Below, piece after piece: positions 16,928-24,172 of a stretch of 33,098 bases of DNA. Source of the stretch: Roseinatronobacter ekhonensis (lineage in GTDB: Bacteria > Pseudomonadota > Alphaproteobacteria > Rhodobacterales > Rhodobacteraceae). The DNA lies in assembly GCF_900499075.1 (NCBI RefSeq), contig NZ_UIHC01000038.1, positions 1-33,098 on the forward strand. Direction: 5' to 3'. How positions within the stretch are numbered: the first letter of the stretch is position 1; each line of letters begins with the position of its first letter. The position numbers and the translations under genes are program-made. The notes under the pieces are model-generated. The model was not told the DNA's origin. It searched no databases and saw nothing but the letters and a program-made list of their open reading frames with translations.

Positions 16928-18109
16928 ATGAAAAAGCTGCTTCTTGCCAGCACCGCGCTGGCACTTTCCGCAGGGATCGCCACGGCCCAAGAGGTAAAGA
17001 TGGGCGTTCTGCTGGGCTATACCGGCCCGATCGAAGACATCACCCCCTACATGGCTGACAGCGCCGAACTGGCGATGAGCGAAATCAGCGACAGCGGGAT
17101 GTTCCTTGGCGGCGCGACCATCACCCCGGTGCGCGCCGATTCGACCTGTGTGGACAGCTCCGCCGCGCAAGCCGCTGCCGAGCGTCTGATCTCGTCCGAC
17201 GGGATTGTCGCAATGGTCGGCGCGGATTGTTCCGGCGTGACCATGGCCGTGCTGCAAAACGTGGCCATGTCGGCAGGTGTGCCGATGATTTCGCCGTCTG
17301 CGACCTCGCCCGCGTTCACCACGACCGAATCGAACGGCATGTTCTTCCGCACCGCGCCGTCGGATGCGCGCCAAGGCGTGATCCTGGCCGATATCGTGAT
17401 GGAGCGTGGCTTCGACACCGTTGCGCTGACCCATACCAACAACGACTACGGCTCTGGCTTTGCAACGGCCTTTGCCGAAGCCTACACGGCGGCAGGCGGC
17501 ACCATCACCACCACCGTTCCGCATGAAGAAGCCAAGGGCGACTACTCCGCCGAAGTTGGCACGCTGGCTGCGGCCGGTGGCGATGCCCTTATCATTCTGG
17601 GTTACACCGATGGCGGCGGCTCCGTGCTGCGCACCGCCTATGAGCTGGGCGCGTTCGATCAGTTCTTCATGGGCGACGGCATGTATGGCGATGCGCTTAT
17701 CGCCAATACCGGAGAGGCGCTGGAAGGCACCGTGGGCACCATTCCATGGGCGCAAGGCGATGGCGCGGACGCGTTCACCGCCGTTGCCGAAGCCGCCGGT
17801 GTGCGCGCCGATAGCAGCTATACCCGCGAAAGCTATGACGCTGCCGCCATTCTGGCACTGGCCGCCCAGGCCGCAGGCGAAGCAACACCCGCCGGTATTG
17901 CCGCCAACGTGCTGAACGTGGCCAACGCGCCGGGCGAGCCGATCCTGCCGGGCGAGCTGGCCAAGGGTCTGGAAATCTTGGCAAATGGTGGCGAGATCGA
18001 CTATGTCGGCGCAACCAATGTCGAACTGGTCGGCCCCGGCGAAGCGGCAGGCAGCTTCCGTGAATACATCGTCGACGGCGGCGAATACACCACGGTCAAG
18101 TTCCACTAA
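16928..18109 (+). CDS. Branched-chain-amino-acid-type ABC transporter substrate-binding protein
   Basis: A 393-residue periplasmic binding protein of the Leu/Ile/Val (Peripla_BP_6) family. Residues 1-20 are a Sec signal peptide ending ATA, with cleavage before Gln21. The mature N-terminus EVKMGVLLGYTGPI is the typical first strand and ligand loop; SPSATSPAFT and NDYGSGFA are the expected ligand-contact regions. A GGGAGA Shine-Dalgarno precedes the ATG. It heads a five-gene operon (binding protein, two ATPases, two permeases). A strong hairpin directly follows, which would fit higher expression of this component. The ligand may be a branched-chain amino acid, an amide or an aromatic compound; sequence alone does not decide. 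Confidence 0.92.
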   Translation: MKKLLLASTALALSAGIATAQEVKMGVLLGYTGPIEDITPYMADSAELAMSEISDSGMFLGGATITPVRADSTCVDSSAAQAAAERLISSDGIVAMVGADCSGVTMAVLQNVAMSAGVPMISPSATSPAFTTTESNGMFFRTAPSDARQGVILADIVMERGFDTVALTHTNNDYGSGFATAFAEAYTAAGGTITTTVPHEEAKGDYSAEVGTLAAAGGDALIILGYTDGGGSVLRTAYELGAFDQFFMGDGMYGDALIANTGEALEGTVGTIPWAQGDGADAFTAVAEAAGVRADSSYTRESYDAAAILALAAQAAGEATPAGIAANVLNVANAPGEPILPGELAKGLEILANGGEIDYVGATNVELVGPGEAAGSFREYIVDGGEYTTVKFH

Positions 18110-18130
18110 TCCACTTGGTTGAAACTGGTT

Positions 18131-18162
18131 TTGCGGCCCATGGGGAAACCCTTGGGCCGCAA
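18131..18162 (+). terminator. Intercistronic hairpin after the binding-protein gene
   Basis: TTGCGGCCCA (18131-18140) pairs perfectly with TGGGCCGCAA (18153-18162), and GGG/CCC inside extend the stem. There is no T run after it, so it looks like a partial terminator or an mRNA-stabilising stem that favours the binding-protein message over the downstream ATPase and permease genes, a common pattern in ABC operons. Confidence 0.6.
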
Positions 18163-18186
18163 GCCATACGCGGGACCGTATTGCAT

Positions 18187-18978
18187 ATGTCCATGATCCG
18201 GGTGGAAAACCTGCACAAGCATTTCGGCGGCTTTCACGCCGTTGATGGCGCAAGCTTGGAAATCGCCGAGCGCTCTATTACCGGGCTGATCGGCCCGAAT
18301 GGCGCGGGCAAGACGACGCTGTTCAACGTGATCGCGGGCGTGCTGCCGCCGACATCCGGCAAGGTCATCATGCAGGGCGAGGATATCACCGGCCTGCCCC
18401 CCCACGCACTGTTCCACAAGGGGCTGCTGCGCACCTTCCAGATCGCGCATGAATTTCATTCGATGACGGTGCGCGAAAACCTGATGATGGTGCCGCCGCG
18501 CCAGTCGGGCGAAAACCTGTGGGACGCATGGTTCCATGGCGCGCGCGTGCGCGAGGAAGAACGCCGCATCCGCACCCGCGCCGACGAGGTGCTGGAATTC
18601 CTGACCATCGACCATATTGCCGATGAAAAAGCGGGCCAGATTTCCGGCGGGCAGAAAAAGCTGCTGGAATTGGGCCGCACCATGATGACCGACGCCAAGA
18701 TCGTCTTTCTGGACGAGGTTGGCGCGGGCGTGAACCGCACGCTTCTGAATACGATTGCCGATGCGATTGTGCGGCTGAACCGCGAACAGGGCTATACATT
18801 TGTCGTGATCGAGCATGACATGGATTTCATCGGCCGGATTTGCGACCCCGTGATCTGCATGGCAGAAGGCCGCGTGCTGGCCGAGGGTAGTCTGGACGAG
18901 ATCAAGGCCAACGAGCAGGTGATCGAGGCGTATCTGGGCACTGGCTTGAAGAACAAGGTCAAGGACGGCGCGGCATGA
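18187..18978 (+). CDS. ABC transporter ATP-binding protein, LivG type
   Basis: A 263-residue ATPase of the branched-chain amino acid uptake family. Walker A is GPNGAGKTT, the signature is ISGGQKK, Walker B is IVFLDE and the switch His is in VIEHDMDF. The C-terminal VIEAYLGTG tail is characteristic of LivG. One oddity is DEVGAGVN after Walker B where DEPAAGLN is usual, so the Pro of the D-loop region is lost; the catalytic Glu is intact. The start MSMIRVENL at 18187 lies 24 bases after the intercistronic hairpin. It pairs with the LivF-type ATPase encoded downstream. Confidence 0.9.
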   Translation: MSMIRVENLHKHFGGFHAVDGASLEIAERSITGLIGPNGAGKTTLFNVIAGVLPPTSGKVIMQGEDITGLPPHALFHKGLLRTFQIAHEFHSMTVRENLMMVPPRQSGENLWDAWFHGARVREEERRIRTRADEVLEFLTIDHIADEKAGQISGGQKKLLELGRTMMTDAKIVFLDEVGAGVNRTLLNTIADAIVRLNREQGYTFVVIEHDMDFIGRICDPVICMAEGRVLAEGSLDEIKANEQVIEAYLGTGLKNKVKDGAA

Positions 18979-19007
18979 GGCCGGTCGCGTGTCGCCGCGC
19001 GGCGGAT

Positions 19008-19040
19008 GCCTCCGGCGGGAGTATTTTTAGCAAGATGAAA
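19008..19040 (+). repeat. Short dispersed intergenic element, copy 1
   Basis: The 22 bases 19019-19040 match 28512-28533 at 21 positions (shared core GAGTATTTTT, then GCAAGATGAAA). Here they are preceded by GCCTCCGGCGG (19008-19018). The element lies between the two ATPase genes, 16 bases before the next start codon. From memory, very similar strings are frequent between genes in Rhodobacteraceae. Confidence 0.6.
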
Positions 19041-19056
19041 TGGGCGGGGTGTGAGC

Positions 19057-19767
19057 ATGGCTGAGCCTTTCTTGATTGGCGACGCCATGACCGGCGGCTA
19101 TGGCGGCGCAGATATTCTGCATGATTGCACGATTGCCGTGGAAAAAGGCCAGATCGCGGTGATTGTCGGACCCAACGGCGCGGGCAAATCGACCGCGATG
19201 AAGGCCGTGTTCGGAATGCTGAAGCTGCGCCTGGGTGCGGTGCGGTTGGAGGGCGAGGATATATCCGCGCTCACCCCCCAAGCCCGCGTCGCCAAGGGCA
19301 TGGGCTTCGTGCCGCAGACCAGCAATATCTTTCCGTCGATGACGGTCGAGGAAAACCTGGAGATGGGCGCGTTCATTCGCCGCGACGATATCGCCGCGAC
19401 GATGGAGCAGGTCTACACGCTGTTCCCCATCCTGCGCGACAAGCGCGGACAGGCGGCGGGTGAGCTATCGGGCGGGCAGCGCCAGCAGGTCGCCGTTGGC
19501 CGCGCGCTGATGACCCAGCCGAAGGTTCTGATGCTGGACGAACCGACAGCGGGCGTCAGCCCCATCGTGATGGATGAATTGTTCGACCGCATCATCGAGA
19601 TCGCGCGCACCGGCATCAGCATTCTGATGGTGGAACAAAACGCCCGCCAAGCGCTGGAGATTGCCGACAAGGGCTATGTTCTGGTGCAGGGCGCAAACCG
19701 ATACACCGACACGGGTGCCGCCCTTCTGGCCGACCCGGATGTGCGCAAATCGTTTTTGGGGGGCTGA
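19057..19767 (+). CDS. ABC transporter ATP-binding protein, LivF type
   Basis: A 236-residue ATPase, the second nucleotide-binding subunit of the branched-chain-type importer. Walker A GPNGAGKST, signature LSGGQRQQVAVGRAL, Walker B VLMLDEPTAGVSP and the H-loop replaced by MVEQN are all as expected for LivF, where Gln takes the switch-His place. MGFVPQTSNIFPSMTVEENL is the typical Q-loop region. I prefer the ATG at 19057 over the GTG at 19051. The gap of 78 bases to the previous gene holds the dispersed element; the permease gene follows three bases after the stop codon. Confidence 0.9.
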   Translation: MAEPFLIGDAMTGGYGGADILHDCTIAVEKGQIAVIVGPNGAGKSTAMKAVFGMLKLRLGAVRLEGEDISALTPQARVAKGMGFVPQTSNIFPSMTVEENLEMGAFIRRDDIAATMEQVYTLFPILRDKRGQAAGELSGGQRQQVAVGRALMTQPKVLMLDEPTAGVSPIVMDELFDRIIEIARTGISILMVEQNARQALEIADKGYVLVQGANRYTDTGAALLADPDVRKSFLGG

Positions 19768-19770
19768 GGC

Positions 19771-20781
19771 ATGGAATTTCTGAACGCACTCGTCACCCTG
19801 TCGAATTTCATGCTGGTCCCGGCGCTCGCCTATGGCAGCCAGTTGGCGCTGGGCGCGCTGGGGATAACGCTGATCTATTCCATCCTGCGGTTCGCCCATT
19901 TCGCCCATGGCGACACCATGGCGCTGGGCACCGCCGCCGTGATCGGGGGCACGTTTTTCCTGCAAGGCCAAGGCATTGGCATAGCCCCCCTGCCCACTGC
20001 GCTGCTGGCCGTGCCGTTTGGCGTGCTGGTCATGGTGGGCTATCTGTTGGCCGCGGACCGGCTGGTCTATCGCTACTACCGGCGGGTGCGTGCCAAGCCG
20101 ATGATTTTTGTCATGGCCAGCCTGGGCGTGATGTTCGTGACCAACGGCATCACCCGCCTGTTCATGGGTGTGGGCGAAACCCGGTTCGAAGATGGCGAGC
20201 GTTTCGTGTTCAGCGTGCGCGAATTCCGCGCGTTTACGGGTCTTGCCGAAGGCTTGGCGCTGCGCAATGCGCAGGCCATCACCATCGTGACCGCGCTGAT
20301 CGTGATGATTGTCCTTTTCTGGTTCCTGACCCGCACGCGTGCCGGAAAATCCATGCGCGCCTATTCCGACAACGAGGATCTGGCGCTGTTGTCGGGTATC
20401 AACCCCGAACGGGTGGTGACGATCACATGGGTGATCACGGCCATCCTGCTGGTGCTGGCGGGCACGCTCTACGGGTTGGACAAGGGCTTTCGGGCCTTCA
20501 ACTATTTCCAGCTTCTGCTGCCAATGTTCGCGGCGGCCATTCTGGGCGGCTTGGGCAGCCCCATCGGGGCGATTGTCGGGGCCTATGTGGTGGCCTTTGC
20601 CGAAATGGGCGTGACCTTTGCGTGGCGGCGCGTCGCGGGCTATCTGCTGCCCGAGGGGTTTGAGCCATCGGGCATGGTCCAGCTTTTGCCGGTCGATTAC
20701 AAATTCGCCGTCACCTTCATGATCCTTGTCATTGTGCTGCTGTTCCGGCCGACGGGCATTTTCAAAGGGAGAGTGCTATGA
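19771..20781 (+). CDS. Branched-chain-type ABC transporter permease, LivH type
   Basis: A 336-residue integral membrane permease of the LivH family, with eight or so predicted hydrophobic helices. Hallmarks are YGSQLALGALGITLIYSILRFAHFAHGD near the N-terminus and the coupling-helix region THE R-A-Y-S-D-N-E-D-L-A-L-L-S-G-I-N-P segment that docks on the ATPases. AAAILGGLGSPIGAIVGAYVV follows, as in other LivH proteins. It begins three bases after livF and overlaps the next permease gene by four bases (ATGA). It forms the heterodimeric channel with the LivM-type protein. Confidence 0.9.
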   Translation: MEFLNALVTLSNFMLVPALAYGSQLALGALGITLIYSILRFAHFAHGDTMALGTAAVIGGTFFLQGQGIGIAPLPTALLAVPFGVLVMVGYLLAADRLVYRYYRRVRAKPMIFVMASLGVMFVTNGITRLFMGVGETRFEDGERFVFSVREFRAFTGLAEGLALRNAQAITIVTALIVMIVLFWFLTRTRAGKSMRAYSDNEDLALLSGINPERVVTITWVITAILLVLAGTLYGLDKGFRAFNYFQLLLPMFAAAILGGLGSPIGAIVGAYVVAFAEMGVTFAWRRVAGYLLPEGFEPSGMVQLLPVDYKFAVTFMILVIVLLFRPTGIFKGRVL

Positions 20782-22076
20782 CCGCGCGCGGCTTTGGCCT
20801 GTTCGCCCTGATGGGGCTGGTGTTGCTGGGCGTTGGCGCTCTGCAAAGCTGGCAGCTTGCGATCACCATCCTGAACATGAGCCTGATCTCGGCCATCATG
20901 GCGCTCGGCGTGAACATGCAGTGGGGCTATGCGGGCCTGTTCAACGTGGGCGTGATGGGCTTTACCGCCATTGGCGGGCTGGCGGTGGTGCTGGTCGCGC
21001 AGCCGCCGGTGCCAGAGGCATGGGCCGCAGGCGGAATGGGCGCGCTGCTGGGGCTGCTATTGGGCGTGGCGAGCATACTGGCCGCCGTGGTGGTCTATAA
21101 ACGCCTGCCCAAAGGGCGCCTGCGGGCCTTGGCCATGGTGGCGGTGCTGGTGGCGGGGTATTTCATCACCTCCGCCGTGTTCGGCCCGGCCACGCAGGCC
21201 ATTGAAGCGGTGAACCCCGCGTCCGAGGGTTATCTGGGCGGGCTCGGCCTGCCCGTTGTGCTGGCATGGCCCGTGGGCGCGCTATTTGCGGGCGGTGTGG
21301 CGTGGATGGTGGGCAAGGTAAGCCTTGGCCTGCGCTCGGACTATCTGGCCATTGCGACGCTGGGCATATCCGAAATCGTCATCGCGGTGCTGAAATTCGA
21401 GGGCTGGATGTCGCGCGGCGTTAACAACGTAACCGGCATTGACCGCCCCGTGGTGCGCCCCGTCGACCTGCAAACCGAAAGCTGGTTGCAAGCGCTGGCC
21501 GAAACCCTTGGCTGGGAGGTACAGCAAACCGCCTCTGTCGTCTCTGGCCTTGGGTATGCGGCGCTTTTCACGCTGGTCCTGGGTCTGCTGATCTGGCTGT
21601 CAGAGCGGGCCTGGACCTCGCCCTGGGGGCGGATGATGCGCGCGATCCGTGACAACGAGGTATCGGCCCGCGCCATGGGCAAGGATGTTACGCAACGCCA
21701 TCTGGCGGTGTTCATTCTCGGCTCTGCGGTCTGCGGTCTGGCGGGCGCGATGATGGTGTCAATGGACGGCCAGCTTACCCCCGGCAGTTACGAGCCGCTG
21801 CGCTACACATTCCTGATCTGGGTGATGGTTATTGTCGGCGGATCCGGCAACAACTGGGGCGCCGTGCTGGGCGGGTTCGTTGTCTGGTTCCTGTGGGTGC
21901 AGGTCGAACCGGCCGGGCGCTGGTTCATGGAACTGGCGACAGCGGGTATGGCGGACGGGTCGGACCTGAAAGACCACCTTTTGGGGTCGGCCAGCTACAT
22001 GCGGCTGCTGACAATGGGCGTGGCGCTTCTGCTGATGCTGCGCTTTGCCCCGCGCGGTCTGATCCCCGAAAGATGA
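20778..22076 (+). CDS. Branched-chain-type ABC transporter permease, LivM type
   Basis: A 432-residue permease of the LivM family. Motifs include the N-terminal LNMSLISAIMALGVNMQWGYAGLFNVG, SLGLRSDYLAIATLGISEIV in the middle, and the coupling loop MRAIRDNEVSARAMGKDV. VGGSGNNWGAVLGGFVVW comes near the end, and the tail LRFAPRGLIPER is typical. The length is at the upper end for the family because of an extra hydrophobic region around residues 75-150 between the first helices. Start and stop both overlap neighbours by four bases, so the operon is translationally coupled through to the MocA-like gene. Confidence 0.9.
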   Translation: MTARGFGLFALMGLVLLGVGALQSWQLAITILNMSLISAIMALGVNMQWGYAGLFNVGVMGFTAIGGLAVVLVAQPPVPEAWAAGGMGALLGLLLGVASILAAVVVYKRLPKGRLRALAMVAVLVAGYFITSAVFGPATQAIEAVNPASEGYLGGLGLPVVLAWPVGALFAGGVAWMVGKVSLGLRSDYLAIATLGISEIVIAVLKFEGWMSRGVNNVTGIDRPVVRPVDLQTESWLQALAETLGWEVQQTASVVSGLGYAALFTLVLGLLIWLSERAWTSPWGRMMRAIRDNEVSARAMGKDVTQRHLAVFILGSAVCGLAGAMMVSMDGQLTPGSYEPLRYTFLIWVMVIVGGSGNNWGAVLGGFVVWFLWVQVEPAGRWFMELATAGMADGSDLKDHLLGSASYMRLLTMGVALLLMLRFAPRGLIPER

Positions 22077-22654
22077 CACGCGCGGTCCTGCTGCCCGCGG
22101 CGGGCGCGTCCTCGCGGATGCGCGGCGGCGACAAGCTGTTGGAGCAGGTTGACGGCGTCGCACTTTTGCGACGCAGCGCAATCCGCGCTCGCGGGGCCGC
22201 AGATGCGGTCTTGGTGACACTGCCGGTCGCCAGTCCGCGCCGTGACTCGCTCTTGGGCCTTGACGTGACGATCTTGGAAATAGACGCGACCGAAGGCATG
22301 GCCGCAAGCTTACGCGCGGGCGCGGATTGGGCCAAAGGGCTCGGGCTGGATGCGCTGATGGTCGCCCTGCCCGATATGCCCGATATCACCACAGATGACC
22401 TATGCGCATTGTTTGACGCGCAGGCACAGCAATCGGCAACACCCTTGCGCGCGACAACCGCAGATGGCCAAGCGGGCCATCCCGTTATTCTGCCGCGCGC
22501 GGTATTTGCGGCGATGCACGAACTGTCGGGCGACCAAGGCGCGCGGGCGATCCTGCGCGATCACCCGCCACGTTTGCACCCTTTGCCCGGCCAACGCGCC
22601 CTGACCGATCTGGACACGCCAGAGGCTTGGGCCGCGTGGCGGGCACAGCGTTAG
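22073..22654 (+). CDS. MocA-like molybdenum cofactor cytidylyltransferase
   Basis: A 193-residue nucleotidyltransferase of the MobA/MocA family. The nucleotide-binding loop is LLPAAGASSRMRGGDK (6-21), the metal-binding Asp is Asp101 in LPDMPD, and GHPVILPRAVF followed by LSGDQGARAIL is the pattern I associate with MocA. MocA transfers CMP from CTP to molybdopterin to give the cytosine dinucleotide cofactor used by xanthine-oxidase-family enzymes. The start overlaps the livM-type stop codon (ATGA). A coxSLM-type enzyme that would need this cofactor is encoded about 1.5 kb downstream on the other strand. A nucleotidyltransferase for another substrate cannot be excluded. Confidence 0.75.
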   Translation: MTRAVLLPAAGASSRMRGGDKLLEQVDGVALLRRSAIRARGAADAVLVTLPVASPRRDSLLGLDVTILEIDATEGMAASLRAGADWAKGLGLDALMVALPDMPDITTDDLCALFDAQAQQSATPLRATTADGQAGHPVILPRAVFAAMHELSGDQGARAILRDHPPRLHPLPGQRALTDLDTPEAWAAWRAQR

Positions 22655-23352
22655 TCGCGCTTGCCGAACAGCACTTTCTGCGCGTCCTTGTCGGTTGTCA
22701 CATCGCTGCGCTGGTCGGCTGCCAGCGCGCGGCCGGTTTGCACCGCAGGGCGCGCGCCAACCTCGTCCAGCCAGCGTTTCAGGTGCGGCTTGTCGTCGAG
22801 CGTTTGCTCCTGCCCTTCCCAAAGCGTGGCCCAAGGCCAGATCGCCATATCGGCAATCGAGTAGAAGTCCCCCGCGACGTAGCGGTTTTCGGCAAGCTGC
22901 TTGTTCAAAACGCCCAAAAGCCGCGCGGTTTCATTGCGGTAGCGGTCCTTGGCGTAGGGCAGGTCATTGGGCGGGTCCATCGCCGGCGCGTATTTCAGGA
23001 AGTGATGCGCCTGCCCCGCCATCGGGCCAAGCCCGCCCATCTGCCACATCAACCACTGATCCACGGCAGTGCGGTCGCGTTCGGTTGGCCCGCCGAATTG
23101 CCCGGTCTTGCGGGCCAGATATTGCAGGATCGCGCCGGACTCGAAAATCGAGATCGGCGCGCCATCCGGCCCGTCCGGGTCCACAATGGCCGGCATCCGA
23201 TTATTGGGCGCGATCTTCAGAAACTCTGGCTTGAACTGGTCGCCCGCACCAATATTGACGAAATGCACGTCATAGGGCAGGCCCATTTCTTCCAGCGCGA
23301 TAGAGATTTTCCAGCCGTTCGGCGTGGGTCAGTAATGCAGGTCTATGGTCAT
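22651..23352 (-). pseudogene. Glutathione S-transferase gene with in-frame TGA at codon 8
   Basis: Read from the ATG at 23352, which has an AAAGGA Shine-Dalgarno, the frame gives MTIDLHY, then TGA (23331-23329), then PTPNGWKISIALEEMGLPYDV and a complete GST (thioredoxin-like N-domain with ESGAILQYLA, helical C-domain with SIADMAIWPWATLW). The usual sequence here in this GST group is YWPTPNG, so a TGG Trp codon has become TGA by one base change. Without readthrough the first usable Met is at 23286, which would lose the first strand and helix of the glutathione-binding fold. It is either a young pseudogene, a sequencing error or a read-through gene. The 3' end overlaps the MocA-like gene by four bases. 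Confidence 0.75.
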
Positions 23353-23396
23353 GGCATGTCCTTTGCTTATCTATTGGCTCTCAAGCTAAGCGTTCG

Positions 23397-23459
23397 GGAC
23401 ATGCTGTCCAAGTGCTACACCAATTTTGTTTGTGCGCGACGCCTGTGCAAGCCTGCACA
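23397..23459. promoter_or_regulatory. Two palindromes upstream of the GST gene
   Basis: GGACA-TGC-TGTCC lies at 23397-23409 and TGTGCA-AGCC-TGCACA at 23444-23459, both perfect. They are 45-107 bases upstream of the GST start on the minus strand, in the gap before the DUF2726 gene. Operator sites are plausible; no regulator gene is adjacent. Confidence 0.3.
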
Positions 23460-23493
23460 GTCAGGCGGACCGCAAAGCCTGATCACTTGATAA

Positions 23494-24075
23494 TTAGTGA
23501 GTGACCTGCTGTTGAATGCGATCGGTCGTCCAGTCCGGGTGCACTTCCAGCAACGGAATTCCCGCGCGGCGCAGCGCCTCGCGCTTCACAGCATCGCGCA
23601 TGAATGTGTTCTTTGCACCATAATGGCCTTTGCCCTGCACTTCGATTGCCAGCGCTACAAAGCCGGACCGATCAATGACCGCGATATCCAAACGCTTGGA
23701 GTTGATCGACGCATGTGCCCTACGATCCGCAACACGGTCGCCGCTTTTGGATGCCCCCAACACCTCACCCAGGCTGGTCTGGGCCATCAGGCGGTAGCTA
23801 TTTGGCAAGACAGAGTCTATCGCGCGAAAAACAGCAAATTCGGTCTGGTTCATGATGCGACGGCGTTCAAACCCGGCATTGGTTATTGCGCGCATTTGTT
23901 CTGATGGGTCATACAACCCCTTTGCGTCGGGGCTTGACGGGCGTTTGCCTGACCAGCGCCTGCGTCGTCCGAACAGCGGCTTTGCGATCAGCGCGAAAAC
24001 GAGCACCACAGCAATAAACCAATACTCTGCCCAGAGCGGCGCAAGAAGGTCCGCATCAAAGTGCAAATAATCCAT
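23494..24075 (-). CDS. DUF2726 domain membrane-anchored protein
   Basis: A 193-residue protein with an N-terminal membrane helix (about 17-36), a basic linker (RRRRWSGKR) and a DUF2726 domain from about residue 70: RRRIMNQTEFAVFRAIDSVLP and then a nuclease-like core. Asp130 (KRLDIAVID), Glu145-x-Gln147 (AIEVQGKGHY) and Lys164 in a DAVKREALRRAGIP helix resemble the restriction-endonuclease-like fold seen in this family. Whether it cuts nucleic acid is unknown. It sits alone between the GST gene and the cox operon on the same strand, separated from coxM by a hairpin. DUF2726 domains also occur in mobile and defence contexts, but nothing else here suggests an island. Confidence 0.75.
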   Translation of the reverse strand: MDYLHFDADLLAPLWAEYWFIAVVLVFALIAKPLFGRRRRWSGKRPSSPDAKGLYDPSEQMRAITNAGFERRRIMNQTEFAVFRAIDSVLPNSYRLMAQTSLGEVLGASKSGDRVADRRAHASINSKRLDIAVIDRSGFVALAIEVQGKGHYGAKNTFMRDAVKREALRRAGIPLLEVHPDWTTDRIQQQVTH

Positions 24076-24140
24076 ACCTCACCTACAGAGCTCTGCAATA
24101 CACCCAGTGATTGCAAAAAAATGCGGCGAAATCATGGAGT

Positions 24141-24165
24141 GGTCCTGCGACAGCACCGCAGGACC
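24141..24165 (-). terminator. Hairpin after the coxSLM operon
   Basis: GGTCCTGCG (24141-24149) and CGCAGGACC (24157-24165) form a perfect nine-pair stem with a seven-base loop, eight bases past the coxM stop codon. The minus strand after the stem lacks a clear T run, so it may be a weak or Rho-assisted terminator. Confidence 0.5.
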
Positions 24166-24172
24166 AAAGATT

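Noticed and set aside
16832-18253. A 473-codon open frame antisense to the substrate-binding protein gene
   Set aside because: It is a shadow of a gene with signal peptide, family motifs and operon context; its Gly/His/Arg-rich product has no domain.
23329-23331. Selenocysteine insertion at the GST TGA codon
   Set aside because: The position is normally Trp in this GST group, only a very short GCC/GGC stem follows, and no selA, selB or selC is visible. A nonsense mutation is simpler.
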